A stretch of DNA of 42,298 bases from Candidatus Poseidoniales archaeon (GTDB lineage: Archaea; Thermoplasmatota; Poseidoniia; Poseidoniales; Thalassarchaeaceae), in assembly GCA_012959435.1 (NCBI GenBank), contig DUDF01000017.1:634-42931 (forward strand), in the 5' to 3' direction. The position numbers and the translations under genes were made by a program. Of the stretch, positions 1 through 9,579 are shown piece after piece. Positions within the stretch are counted from its first letter, which is position 1; every line of letters begins with the position of its first letter. The notes under the pieces are model-generated. The model saw only the letters and a program-made list of their open reading frames with translations. It searched no databases and was not told where the DNA came from.

Positions 1-241
1 CCCAGTCACCAACACTTAGCGAAAGGTCAGGGCTTACAACATCAAAATCTGCTGCTAAATCTAGAGTTGCAGGGTCGTCAATGTAGGTAAATCCGGCGGA
101 CCAGTCAGGTGGTCCGGTTGGATTGGCAGGGTTATCATCACCACCTAAGCAGCCGGCGAAAAGTTGAGTCAAAATAATCAGGCTGATGAGTACGCTACGG
201 CTGGATAGCCGTGACATGGATGCTACTTTTCCACGACTCAT
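1..241 (-). CDS. Putative lipoprotein, partial (C-terminus runs off the window edge)
   Basis: Reverse-strand reading frame from ATG at 241 (alternative 217): MSRLSSRSVLISLIILTQLFAGCLGGDDNPANPTGPPDWSAGF..., a signal peptide plus lipobox (FAGC). Confidence 0.7.
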   Translation of the reverse strand, partial: MSRGKVASMSRLSSRSVLISLIILTQLFAGCLGGDDNPANPTGPPDWSAGFTYIDDPATLDLAADFDVVSPDLSLSVGDW

Positions 242-394
242 CAAACAATCCGAGCCGCCCCGCCTATTTGTGACTGACGCGCGAATGCCTTTAGGCATTA
301 AATTACAAAATGTCTTATTTTCGTATAATAGCAGATGATTGCTGTTTACGGGTAGTAAGAGCGATTATGAAGTGGTGAGGATGGTGGTATAGAC

Positions 395-2866
395 ATGAGA
401 GGCCGACTACTACCACTTTTGCTCTGCGCGTTGATGCTAGTTGCCTTGACCCCACTCTCACCATCCAGTGTTGCTCACGTGTCTGAGGATGCAGTGCACG
501 ACCACATTATCATCTCTGAAATTTTGGTCAGCCCCAGTGGAGAGGATTACAACGGGACCGATTGGAACGGTGATGGGAAGTTTGGTTCATCTTCTGACCA
601 ATTCATTGAATTGTGGAATCCTACCTCTGAAACCGTCAACATTGGTGGTTGGTGGCTTGATGATGACCCTAATGGTGGCTCACCACCTTGCTCAATCGGC
701 TGGAATACGAACATTACACCAGACGAAAGAATAGTGTTTTACCGCGATAAAACCGGTATTGAATTCAGTTACTTTGATGGTGACACCATCCAACTCTCAA
801 ATCAATATGATGCGGTGATGGATAGTTATTCATTTGCTGAACTTGATTCAGATTACGATGTTTCATACGGCAGATTTTCTGACGGCACTTGGGGCAAAGT
901 AGGTAGCCCAACTCCTGGGTTAGCTAATGATCAAGAATGGCCTCAGGGAACTCACCGACAGGGCTCTTGTTACACGCCACGCGACCACATGCACGAAGGT
1001 TCGTATGTATTGACTGGAAGAGTAGTGACGATGACCTCGGAACAAGGTGTGCTAAACGATGGACATATCTACATTGTTGATGGCACAATTGTTGCGGTTT
1101 GGAGTGGCCCTACACCCTCTCATCTCAATCTTGAAGGAGTGCCGGTTTACGAAACCGAAGGAACCATTTTCCCCGGGTTACTTGACTTGCATAATCACTA
1201 CCATTACAACTACCTACCACTGTGGGATTACACGCCTCCAAACGGGCAATTCTACACCAATCGTTACCAGTGGAAAGATAATTCAAATTACAAACCAGAA
1301 GTATCTTGGCCGAAAGTTTTCATGTTGCAGGGTGACCGTTGGGGACTTTCGGATGAAGCAGTCAAGTATGCAGAGGTGAAGTCAATAGTTGGTGGGACAA
1401 CAGCCATTCAAGGTGGGCCATCAAGTTCAGGTGATTCTTGGGATAGCATCTTAGCGCGTAATGTTGAACACTACAATTTCGGTGAAGACAATATGAAAAC
1501 TTGTGCGGTATGTGATGCTGCATACGACCCGGATTACGACGGGTCTCATCTGATTGAAGACCACGAAGATGGCTCACTTGATGGATGGTTTGTACACGTT
1601 GCTGAAGGCGTGGACGGCTCATCTTTGAATGAATTTCAACTTCTCAAAGACCAAGGATTGTTGTTCAGAGAAACAGTCCTGATTCATGGCGTTCCTCTTC
1701 GTGAATCTGAGTTTGCCGACATGGCGGCAGTAGATGCAACGCTTGTATGGTCGCCGATGTCTAACATGTTGCTTTACGGCGACACCGCACACCCTGACTT
1801 AGCAAAAGATGCTGGTGTGCGAATTACATTAGCGCCTGACTGGGGTCCATCAGGCGCAAAGAATCCCCTTCATGAATTGAAGATGGCAGATTGGTGGAAT
1901 CAGAATAAAATGAGTGGTACATTCAGCGATTACGAACTTGTACAGATGGTTACAAGCAACCCTGCTGATGCAATTAAGTGGAACAATTATGTTGGCAGAA
2001 TCCAAAATGGATTAGAAGCTGATTTCCTAGTTGTTGACAATATTGCGGAAGACCCATATCGCACAATGATAGAAGCCATTGACCCAGACATTAGATTGGT
2101 TACAGTTGGTGGATTAGCAGTTTTCGGCGATGTTGACATGATGCAAGCCATCAATGGCCAAGACCACGAATTGGTCAATGGTGACGGCTTCCAAAAGGCC
2201 GTTGACATCACCTACGACAGTATGGAAGATGGTGCTCAGTCGTTCTCTTCACTTGAAGAAACTCTGACAAAAGCAATGCGTTATGACCGTCAAGAAATGT
2301 TTGACGAGTGGGGTCAAAACACCCGTACATGGGAAGAGTTCAACTCATGGCTTGACCAATCATATTCAACATTAGGTGAAATACCTCTTGACCCAATTTT
2401 CACCTATGGTGATGACCGCTATTTCGATGTGCTAAATCGCTCTACTCCATTCAACAGCAAAGGAACAATTGACCTTTACACACGCTATTACGATGTTGAT
2501 TTTGATGCCAATGGTAACCGCAGTGAGACATTTACTCCGCCTGACACAGATCCGGTTATCCCAGACCCGCCTGACAATGGTGACGGTGGTGACGGCGGTG
2601 ATGATGTGGTTGTAGCCCAGTGCAATGAGGGTGACACTAAACTGACAGACGAAGGGTGCAATACCTGTGTTTGTGTCGAAGAAGAGTGGGTGTGCACTGA
2701 GATGGCGTGCGTCCAAGATGATACTGGATTCACTGACCCAGATAGTGATCTCTTTTCTTCTCTTCTTGACCCAACTTCACCACTTTATTGGATAATGATG
2801 TTCGTTGCATTGACGGTGATACTAGGTTCTGCGGCTTCGCTTTGGATGCTGGTTAGAAAACGCTGA
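395..2866 (+). CDS. Surface-anchored amidohydrolase with N-terminal lamin-tail domain, Cys-rich pacifastin-like module and C-terminal TM helix
   Basis: Signal peptide; LTD-like HIIISEILVSPSG...FIELWNPTSETVNIGGWWLDD; amidohydrolase GTIFPGLLDLHNHYHYN, VLIHG, WSPMSNMLLYG, ITLAPDWGPSG; TM WIMMFVALTVILGSAASLWML followed by RKR. Confidence 0.8.
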   Translation: MRGRLLPLLLCALMLVALTPLSPSSVAHVSEDAVHDHIIISEILVSPSGEDYNGTDWNGDGKFGSSSDQFIELWNPTSETVNIGGWWLDDDPNGGSPPCSIGWNTNITPDERIVFYRDKTGIEFSYFDGDTIQLSNQYDAVMDSYSFAELDSDYDVSYGRFSDGTWGKVGSPTPGLANDQEWPQGTHRQGSCYTPRDHMHEGSYVLTGRVVTMTSEQGVLNDGHIYIVDGTIVAVWSGPTPSHLNLEGVPVYETEGTIFPGLLDLHNHYHYNYLPLWDYTPPNGQFYTNRYQWKDNSNYKPEVSWPKVFMLQGDRWGLSDEAVKYAEVKSIVGGTTAIQGGPSSSGDSWDSILARNVEHYNFGEDNMKTCAVCDAAYDPDYDGSHLIEDHEDGSLDGWFVHVAEGVDGSSLNEFQLLKDQGLLFRETVLIHGVPLRESEFADMAAVDATLVWSPMSNMLLYGDTAHPDLAKDAGVRITLAPDWGPSGAKNPLHELKMADWWNQNKMSGTFSDYELVQMVTSNPADAIKWNNYVGRIQNGLEADFLVVDNIAEDPYRTMIEAIDPDIRLVTVGGLAVFGDVDMMQAINGQDHELVNGDGFQKAVDITYDSMEDGAQSFSSLEETLTKAMRYDRQEMFDEWGQNTRTWEEFNSWLDQSYSTLGEIPLDPIFTYGDDRYFDVLNRSTPFNSKGTIDLYTRYYDVDFDANGNRSETFTPPDTDPVIPDPPDNGDGGDGGDDVVVAQCNEGDTKLTDEGCNTCVCVEEEWVCTEMACVQDDTGFTDPDSDLFSSLLDPTSPLYWIMMFVALTVILGSAASLWMLVRKR

Positions 2867-2902
2867 AAGCATTTAGCAGACTCTACATCAAATGTCTAGG
2901 AT

Positions 2903-4399
2903 TCAATCAGTAATTTTCCAAACAGGTCCATCTGCAGTATCTTGAACCGTGACTCCAAGCGCTGCTAATTCGTCACGGATTGCATCAGCGGCTGGCCAAT
3001 CCTTTGCTTCTCTAGCCGCTGCCCTCTTGATGAGAAGTTCTCCGACTTTAGGTGCCAATTCAGTCCTGCGTGGGTCATCAGGTGGACCCATCAATGCTTT
3101 CTCACGAGTTGGCAGAAGTCCAAGCGCTTTGCCTGCGAATTCTTCTAACCACTCAACTGCGTAATATCCGAATGCTACACGGTCATCATCTTGAAGCCCT
3201 GAGTTTAGCATCTTTGAAATCTCACGGATGGCGGCGTTAATCTTTGCAAGCGCTTCTCGGGTGTTGAAATCGTCGTCCATCGCCATCGCACATTCTTCAC
3301 CTAACTTTTCGAGCATCCCTAATGTGTGAGCCAATCCTTCTGTTCCAAGTTCAGGGCGTGGTAATTTGACAATTTGGTTATGCTTGACTCCATCCCATAC
3401 CGTTAATGCGTCATGATAAGCATCCTCAAGCCTAGCTTGACTACGCTTCCCATCCTCAAGAAGTTGCTCAGAGAAATCAATTGGATTGCGATAATGAGCA
3501 TTGAGGAGTGCATGACGCAACACCAATGGCTCAAAGTTTTGTAATGCATCTGTAATAGTCCAGAAATTGCCTAAAGATTTCGACATTTTCTCACCGTCTA
3601 CATTGACGAAACCGTTGTGCATCCAGTGGTGAACTAGAGGTGAGGTTCCAGTACAACATTCTGATTGGAATATTTCCGCTTCGTGGTGTGGGAACTGCAA
3701 ATCTTCTCCGCCGCCATGGATATCAAATTGTTCTCCGAAGAACTGCAAACTCATGGCACTGCATTCAATGTGCCACCCAGGTCTACCGGCTCCCCATGGG
3801 CTTTCCCACTGCGGTTCTCCCGGTTTAGCAAGTTTCCATAATGCGAAATCCTTGTGGTCACGCTTTCCACTTCCAGTGCCACCAACTCTACCACCTGCGC
3901 CAGCCCGTACAGCCTCAATGTTCTGTCCTGTCAAAAGTCCATACTTTTCAGGTGCTGACTCTACATGGAAGTAGACTCCATCATCACCGACGTAAGCGTG
4001 TTCCTTTTCTAAAAGGATTTCAACCATCGAGATGATCCCGTCTATGGTTTCAGTAACTCTAGGATAATGGTCAGCGCGTAGAACATTCATCGCATCCATT
4101 GCAGAAAAATAATCTTCAATATTGCGCTCAGCCACTTCAGTGAAGTCAATTCCTTCCTCGTTAGCGATATTGATTATTTTATCATCAACATCGGTGAAGT
4201 TCTGAACATAAGTCACATCATATCCTTTCGCTTCTAGCCAGCGATGAATAATGTCGAAGGAAACATAACAGCGTGCGTGACCGAGATGTGATGGTGAATA
4301 CGGAGTGATTCCACAGACATACATCCGAACTTTGCCCGGCTCAATAGTTGTGAAATCGACTTTCTTGCGGCGACGAGTATCGTGAACTCTCAATACCAT
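2903..4399 (-). CDS. cysS: Cysteinyl-tRNA synthetase
   Basis: [49 protein letters not shown] motifs. Confidence 0.97.
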   Translation of the reverse strand: MVLRVHDTRRRKKVDFTTIEPGKVRMYVCGITPYSPSHLGHARCYVSFDIIHRWLEAKGYDVTYVQNFTDVDDKIINIANEEGIDFTEVAERNIEDYFSAMDAMNVLRADHYPRVTETIDGIISMVEILLEKEHAYVGDDGVYFHVESAPEKYGLLTGQNIEAVRAGAGGRVGGTGSGKRDHKDFALWKLAKPGEPQWESPWGAGRPGWHIECSAMSLQFFGEQFDIHGGGEDLQFPHHEAEIFQSECCTGTSPLVHHWMHNGFVNVDGEKMSKSLGNFWTITDALQNFEPLVLRHALLNAHYRNPIDFSEQLLEDGKRSQARLEDAYHDALTVWDGVKHNQIVKLPRPELGTEGLAHTLGMLEKLGEECAMAMDDDFNTREALAKINAAIREISKMLNSGLQDDDRVAFGYYAVEWLEEFAGKALGLLPTREKALMGPPDDPRRTELAPKVGELLIKRAAAREAKDWPAADAIRDELAALGVTVQDTADGPVWKITD

Positions 4400-4501
4400 C
4401 CTATCATTCTAGGCGGGTCACTCGCAACACATGGTTTTAACCCCCTCCGGCAGGCCATGTCCATGGTTAAAGGGTCCAACAGTGATGAGGGCGTTGTCAA
4501 C

Positions 4502-5356
4502 ATGCAAGGCAAAGTGGTGCTGATAACTGGCGCTACCCGAGGTATAGGCCGAAAAGTGGTTCATGGAATAGCGCCATCTGGCGCTACTATGATTGTGGTT
4601 GGCCGTGACCAATCAAGGATTGATGAAGTAATTTCAGAGGCCAAGGCCATTGATGGCTGTGGCCCGATTTCAGGTGAAGTCTGTAACCTATTAGAGCAAG
4701 ATGAAATCCACGCTCTTGCAGAGCGCATCAAGAATCAGCACTCACAACTTGACGTATTAGTCAATAATGCTGGAGCAATATTCACAAAGAAAATCAACAC
4801 ATCAGCAGGATTTGAGCGTACTTGGGCACTCAATCACAATGCCTACTTTTTGCTTACTAGCCTTCTCAAAGACCAATTAATTTCTTCCTCCGCAGCCAGA
4901 GTAATTTCTACTGCGAGTGAAGCACACAGGCCCGGCAAAATGAGGTGGGACGACTTACAATATGAAAAACGAGGAACTATGGGTGGTTGGTCTACTTATT
5001 GCCAATCAAAGTTGGCAAACATACTATTCACTAAGGAATTAGCACGTAAATTGGCTGGAACTGAAGTTACAGCAAATTGCATTCACCCGGGATTTGTTAA
5101 TACTGGTTTTTCTAGAAACAATGGCTTAATCGGCCGATTAGTGATGTTTTTGACTTGGCCGGTTCAGCGCCGTGACAGCAAAGGGGCTGAAACAATCGTC
5201 TGGCTCGCCACATCTGAGGTTGCTCGCAAGCATAACGGTGATTACCTATACAATTGCAAACTTGGTAAGTTGGCGAAGGCAGCAAAAAGTGACGAAGATG
5301 CTGCTAAACTTTGGGGGCTATCCGAACAAATGACTAACACGAGTGATTTGTGGTAA
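4502..5356 (+). CDS. Short-chain dehydrogenase/reductase (retinol-dehydrogenase-like); ORF open from 4382
   Basis: MQGKVVLITGATRGIGRKV, NNAGAIF, YCQSKLANILF (YxxxK). Start at 4502 (or 4457) preferred because the longer ORF overlaps the cysS start. Confidence 0.9.
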   Translation: MQGKVVLITGATRGIGRKVVHGIAPSGATMIVVGRDQSRIDEVISEAKAIDGCGPISGEVCNLLEQDEIHALAERIKNQHSQLDVLVNNAGAIFTKKINTSAGFERTWALNHNAYFLLTSLLKDQLISSSAARVISTASEAHRPGKMRWDDLQYEKRGTMGGWSTYCQSKLANILFTKELARKLAGTEVTANCIHPGFVNTGFSRNNGLIGRLVMFLTWPVQRRDSKGAETIVWLATSEVARKHNGDYLYNCKLGKLAKAAKSDEDAAKLWGLSEQMTNTSDLW

Positions 5357-5409
5357 TCATCACATTGCTTCATACCATCATTGAAAAGGCAGGTGCCGTA
5401 GCCTTGCTC

Positions 5410-5811
5410 ATGAGTGAAGAAGCAAGTGTAGATGCCAAGATGTTGGGTATGGCAGCGAAAGCAACTTTGGCAACAATGCTACTGGTATTGTGGCAAGGTG
5501 CAAGTGGAATTAGTGGATTAGGATATACTTTCGGAAATATGGATTTAGCAAGTTCACACGGGCATAGTGGAGAACTTGCTTTCGTAGTAGCAATCGTAAT
5601 CGCAGTTCTTGTTGTAAAGTCAAAAACAGATTCTTCTCAATTGAAAGGAATGGCTTTCGGACTAGCAGGTATGTTGTTTATCCAGATCGGCTTTGGTTAC
5701 ATGATGCCTTCAATGCCTTGGATGGGAATGTTTCACGCCATGATGGCACTGGGAATCATGTCTCATGCAACGATTCTTTGGTATCAACTTAGTAAAACAT
5801 CATCTCAATAA
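5410..5811 (+). CDS. Small multi-TM membrane protein, Met/His-rich
   Basis: Hydrophobic segments including FVVAIVIAVLVV and FGYMMPSMPWMGMFHAMMALGIM; ORF open from GTG 5350, ATG at 5410 preferred. Confidence 0.6.
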   Translation: MSEEASVDAKMLGMAAKATLATMLLVLWQGASGISGLGYTFGNMDLASSHGHSGELAFVVAIVIAVLVVKSKTDSSQLKGMAFGLAGMLFIQIGFGYMMPSMPWMGMFHAMMALGIMSHATILWYQLSKTSSQ

Positions 5812-6323
5812 AGTGATGCATGCTTTTCTCTAGCCTTAGCAACTTTAGGGCCTACCACTGCTAAGCAATAGGGATTATTCGAGTTATTAGCGTAGTAATC
5901 ATGATGATAATCTTCAGCAATGTAAAGATGTCCGAGCGGTGAAATTTCAGTCACAATTTCCTTGTCAAAATTCACTTGACATTGTTCAATCACTTCTTCT
6001 GCGGTGATTCTCTGCTGTTCATCTGCAGTGAATATGACACTTCGATATTGAGTGCCAATATCTGCTCCCTGACGGTTGAGTTGGGTTGGGTCGTGTAATG
6101 TGAAGAATACCTCAAGGAGGGTTTTGAGGGGGATGGTCTGTTCGTCAAATGTGACTATCACAACTTCAGCATGGCCAGTGTTTCCCGAGCAAACTTGTTG
6201 GTAGGTAGGGTCTTGAATTTCACCACCTGTGTATCCCGGGATGGCCTCAGAAACTCCTCTTAGGTTCTTGAGTCCACCTTCCACACACCAGAAGCAACCT
6301 CCGCCTACTACCAGTTGTGCCAT
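5805..6323 (-). CDS. msrA: Peptide-methionine (S)-S-oxide reductase
   Basis: VVGGGCFWCVEGGLKNLRGV and GHAEVV..FDE...FFTLHDPTQLNRQGADIGTQYRS. Confidence 0.97.
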   Translation of the reverse strand: MAQLVVGGGCFWCVEGGLKNLRGVSEAIPGYTGGEIQDPTYQQVCSGNTGHAEVVIVTFDEQTIPLKTLLEVFFTLHDPTQLNRQGADIGTQYRSVIFTADEQQRITAEEVIEQCQVNFDKEIVTEISPLGHLYIAEDYHHDYYANNSNNPYCLAVVGPKVAKAREKHASLY

Positions 6324-6404
6324 GTGGTTGGTTTGGGGAATTATGCTTTCAACTCATGCATTGGGGTTGATATCTGAAAGTTGGATGAAATTGTTTAATC
6401 AATT

Positions 6405-8405
6405 CTACTCGGCTACAGTCACAGTCGCTTGAATTTCCTTATCTTTCGCTTGCATCTGCTCCCACAGAAGTTCAGCGACATCCATCACTTCCATCTCTTT
6501 GCCAATTGCTTTCAGTCCATCTCCAACCATTACAGAACAGAAGGGGCATCCAACTGCTACAGTATCGCAGCCAGTAGCGGCGAGTTCCTTGGCGCGAATT
6601 TCGTTTACTCTCTTGTCAGGGTCTTCTTCTAGCCACATTTGAGCGCCACCCGCGCCGCAACAGAATGAATCTTGGCCGTGTCTCTCAACCTCTACATCTA
6701 CTCCTCCAATGAGTGAACGTGGTTCCTCAAGTACCCCACCAATACGCCCAAGGTAACAAGGGTCATGGTAGGTGATGTTGCGCTCACTTTCTTCCATTTG
6801 AGGTAACTTACCTTCCTTTTGCAGAAGTGCAAGGATCTCGCTGTGGTGCAGCACTTCTAAATCTTCAGCGCCGAAATCTTTGTACTCTTTTCCAAGCGTG
6901 TGGAAGCAGTGTGGGCATGAAGCAATAATTCTCTTGACACCCATTTCTTGGAATGTAGCGACATTCATTTCTGCCATCATTTGGAAAAGATATTCATTCC
7001 CCATACGACGAGCAGGGTCGCCTGAACAACCTTCTTGCATGCCAAGGATTCCAACATCTAATCCCGCTTCGTTGAGTAAGGAAATGGTGGCGCGGGCAAC
7101 TTTTTGGTTTCGTTCATCAAATGATGCAGCGCAGCCGACGAAGTAGATGTATTCCGCCTTTTCACCGATCTTGATATCTAATCCTTCAGCCCAATCGGCG
7201 CGCTCATGAGCACCAAACCCATACGGGTTAGAATTTGTTTCCATATTTCCAAGAGCGACATTGAATTGCTCAGGGTATTCCATTGCTTCCATCATCAGAT
7301 GACGGCGTGCTTCAGTTAATTTAGGCACGTGTTCAATGTAGACAGGGCAAGCATCAACACAGGCGTGACAAGTAGTACAAGCCCAAATTGCTTCAGGGGT
7401 GAAACGAGCAATAATACTCTCATTAGGTGTTTCACCTTTGAGAAGAATCGGTGCGTGCTCGTTAGCATAGTCTCTAACATTGTGAACAATTGTCATCGGG
7501 TTGAGAGATTTCCCTGATTCGTAAGCTGGACATACATCTTGACAGCGAACACAGGTGGTGCAAGCCCATCCATCTATCAGTTGGCGCCAAGTCAATTGGC
7601 TGTATTCACTAGCGCCAAAAGTTTCAATCTCAAGTTCCTCAAGTGGCACTGCTTTCCCATTTTCAGAAACCGCCATTGGTAGCATCTTAGCCATTGGTTC
7701 TGTGTCGTGGAAGAACACATTGGGGAAAGCCATTACAAGGTGCATATGTTTGGATAATGGTATGAGGATAAGGAATGAAGAGATTGCTAACATGTGAGCC
7801 CAGTAGGCTCCAATCACTACACTTGTGGAGAATCCTAATCCTGCTACCCAAGCGCCAATAGGCTCCCATGTTTGAGACGGTGATTCCATTGATTCAATGA
7901 TGAATGAGGTGCTCGTAATTGTGAAAATAAGGAATAAGATGAAATTCCCTTCAATTTGTGACTTCCCTTTCAATTTCTCAGGAGTGAATACCGCTCTGCG
8001 GAGGAATGCAGCGACACATCCAAGGAGTGCAATAAAATATCCAAATTCAACCATGCCATTCCATGGCCCAAGTAGGATTGCAGGTAGGATTTTTGTTGAG
8101 AATAAATTGGCTGTTGCAAGGTCAAACATGTCACTCCCTAGCATTAGGAATCCCCAGAACATCATTACGTGCATTGTACCTACAACTTTGTCACTAAGCA
8201 CCTTTTTCTGGCCAAGCCAGCCACTCAGCACTTCTTTGGAACGTACTCCCCATGAGTCGAAACGATTGTCGCTAGCACCAATCATTACCAATCGTGTAGC
8301 CTTTTGGACTTGATAGAGGAAAATACCCAGTGACCCTCCGCCAATGATTAGAAGAATCATCCAGCCAGGGATTCCAGAATAATTGAGCAATAGTGGATGT
8401 TCCAT
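6405..8405 (-). CDS. Membrane-anchored Fe-S oxidoreductase: b-heme NarI-like N-terminus, 4Fe-4S pair, CCG domains (HdrD / ETF:quinone-type)
   Basis: TM segments with His; CTTCVRCQDVCP and CTTCHACVDACP; CPHCFH, CCGAGGAQMW; ORF open to 8483, internal Met at 8405 preferred. Confidence 0.85.
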   Translation of the reverse strand: MEHPLLLNYSGIPGWMILLIIGGGSLGIFLYQVQKATRLVMIGASDNRFDSWGVRSKEVLSGWLGQKKVLSDKVVGTMHVMMFWGFLMLGSDMFDLATANLFSTKILPAILLGPWNGMVEFGYFIALLGCVAAFLRRAVFTPEKLKGKSQIEGNFILFLIFTITSTSFIIESMESPSQTWEPIGAWVAGLGFSTSVVIGAYWAHMLAISSFLILIPLSKHMHLVMAFPNVFFHDTEPMAKMLPMAVSENGKAVPLEELEIETFGASEYSQLTWRQLIDGWACTTCVRCQDVCPAYESGKSLNPMTIVHNVRDYANEHAPILLKGETPNESIIARFTPEAIWACTTCHACVDACPVYIEHVPKLTEARRHLMMEAMEYPEQFNVALGNMETNSNPYGFGAHERADWAEGLDIKIGEKAEYIYFVGCAASFDERNQKVARATISLLNEAGLDVGILGMQEGCSGDPARRMGNEYLFQMMAEMNVATFQEMGVKRIIASCPHCFHTLGKEYKDFGAEDLEVLHHSEILALLQKEGKLPQMEESERNITYHDPCYLGRIGGVLEEPRSLIGGVDVEVERHGQDSFCCGAGGAQMWLEEDPDKRVNEIRAKELAATGCDTVAVGCPFCSVMVGDGLKAIGKEMEVMDVAELLWEQMQAKDKEIQATVTVAE

Positions 8406-8515
8406 GTTCTCAACTCCGATTACCTGATGTTGGCTGCCTAGGACGAAGGGTAGTTTGGCCTTGAAACAACCGCCGTCACCCAATCGCTAATGGGCGTACC
8501 ACTCACCGGCCTATC

Positions 8516-9493
8516 ATGGTGACCGCTTCGGCCGCTGGTAAGGCGATACTATTCGGCGAGCATGCAGTTGTCTATGGCGAGCCAGCTCTCGCTGTGGCAA
8601 TCGATGCTCGGGTTAGCGTTTCATTAGAGCCATGTGATGGCGATTGGAAAATTGATGGATACCCGTTAGATAGCGGCCGTCATCCTCATGTGGTTTATTT
8701 GAGAAACGCTATTTTAGGCGAAGATTCACAACCTTACTCTATTCATGTCAATAGCGAATTATTTCCCGCTGCAGGACTTGGTTCATCGGCAGCCCTGTCA
8801 TCTGCTTGTAGTGCAGCAATGCTATCAACTATCGGCCAGCCGCTGGATCAAGAGAAAATAGCCACACTTTCTCATCTTGCTGAGGCAGCGGCGCAGTCAG
8901 GTAGAGCCTCTCCAACTGATACATCCACTGCTACACTTGGTGGTTGCGTATTTGTATCTGACAAAAAAGAAGAATCAAGTAAGTGGCGTTATACTAGAAG
9001 TTTGGATACACCAGAAGGTGAAAGAAACTGGGAAGTTCATTCAGTTAGCCTACCTCCTTCGGTTAGTGATTTATGGATTGTTGTGGGTTACACCGGGATC
9101 CACTCGCCTACTGGAGACATGGTCGCAGGGTTAGCAGAACTATTAGCAAAACATCCTGAAAAAATGACCGATATTTCTCGTATGGGCGAGGTGGCTAGAA
9201 ATGGTGTAGATGCACTTTCTAGAGGTGATTTCACACTGGTTGGTGAATTAATGGATGAAGCTCACCAACTACTCGCGGGTGTGGGGGTATCATGCCAAGA
9301 ACTTGATGTCATGGTTGAGGTTGCAAGGCGCTCATCCCTTGGAGCAAAGATGACTGGTGCTGGAGGTGGGGGATGCATGCTTGCATTAACGACAAATCCT
9401 GATGAGACTTCAGCCGCTCTTGAGATGCGCGGGGGGCGTGTATTAGTCACCCCGTTTGGCGCCCCGAGTGTTCGAATTGAAAATACCCCGTAA
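8516..9493 (+). CDS. mvk: Mevalonate kinase (GHMP family)
   Basis: AAGKAILFGEHAVVYGEPALAVAI, PAAGLGSSAALSSA, KMTGAGGGGCMLAL. Confidence 0.93.
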   Translation: MVTASAAGKAILFGEHAVVYGEPALAVAIDARVSVSLEPCDGDWKIDGYPLDSGRHPHVVYLRNAILGEDSQPYSIHVNSELFPAAGLGSSAALSSACSAAMLSTIGQPLDQEKIATLSHLAEAAAQSGRASPTDTSTATLGGCVFVSDKKEESSKWRYTRSLDTPEGERNWEVHSVSLPPSVSDLWIVVGYTGIHSPTGDMVAGLAELLAKHPEKMTDISRMGEVARNGVDALSRGDFTLVGELMDEAHQLLAGVGVSCQELDVMVEVARRSSLGAKMTGAGGGGCMLALTTNPDETSAALEMRGGRVLVTPFGAPSVRIENTP

Positions 9494-9494
9494 A

Positions 9495-9520
9495 ATCGAT
9501 TTTTCAATTGGAAAATTGAT
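9495..9520. terminator. 26-nt near-perfect palindrome directly after the mvk stop codon (possible terminator or protein-binding site)
   Basis: ATCGATTTTTCAATTGGAAAATTGAT; all position pairs complementary except two that would be G-U in RNA; stop TAA is 9491-9493. Confidence 0.4.
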
Positions 9521-9549
9521 GGTTACTTATGAAGTAGGCCGTCAACCCC

Positions 9550-9557
9550 TTTAAATA
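9550..9557 (+). promoter_or_regulatory. Archaeal TATA box upstream of tbp
   Basis: TTTAAATA about 25-30 nt upstream of ATG 9580, the spacing expected for a leaderless transcript. Confidence 0.5.
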
Positions 9558-9579
9558 GGGTTGGCAGGTGGCGGCGCTC

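Noticed and set aside
5350-5409. Upstream GTG start extension of the Met-rich membrane protein
   Set aside because: The extension overlaps the SDR stop and adds a short segment before a good ATG at 5410; not strongly supported.
7897-8313. 138-aa forward ORF opposite the HdrD-like gene
   Set aside because: Antisense to a well-supported membrane/Fe-S protein; low-complexity translation without domain features.
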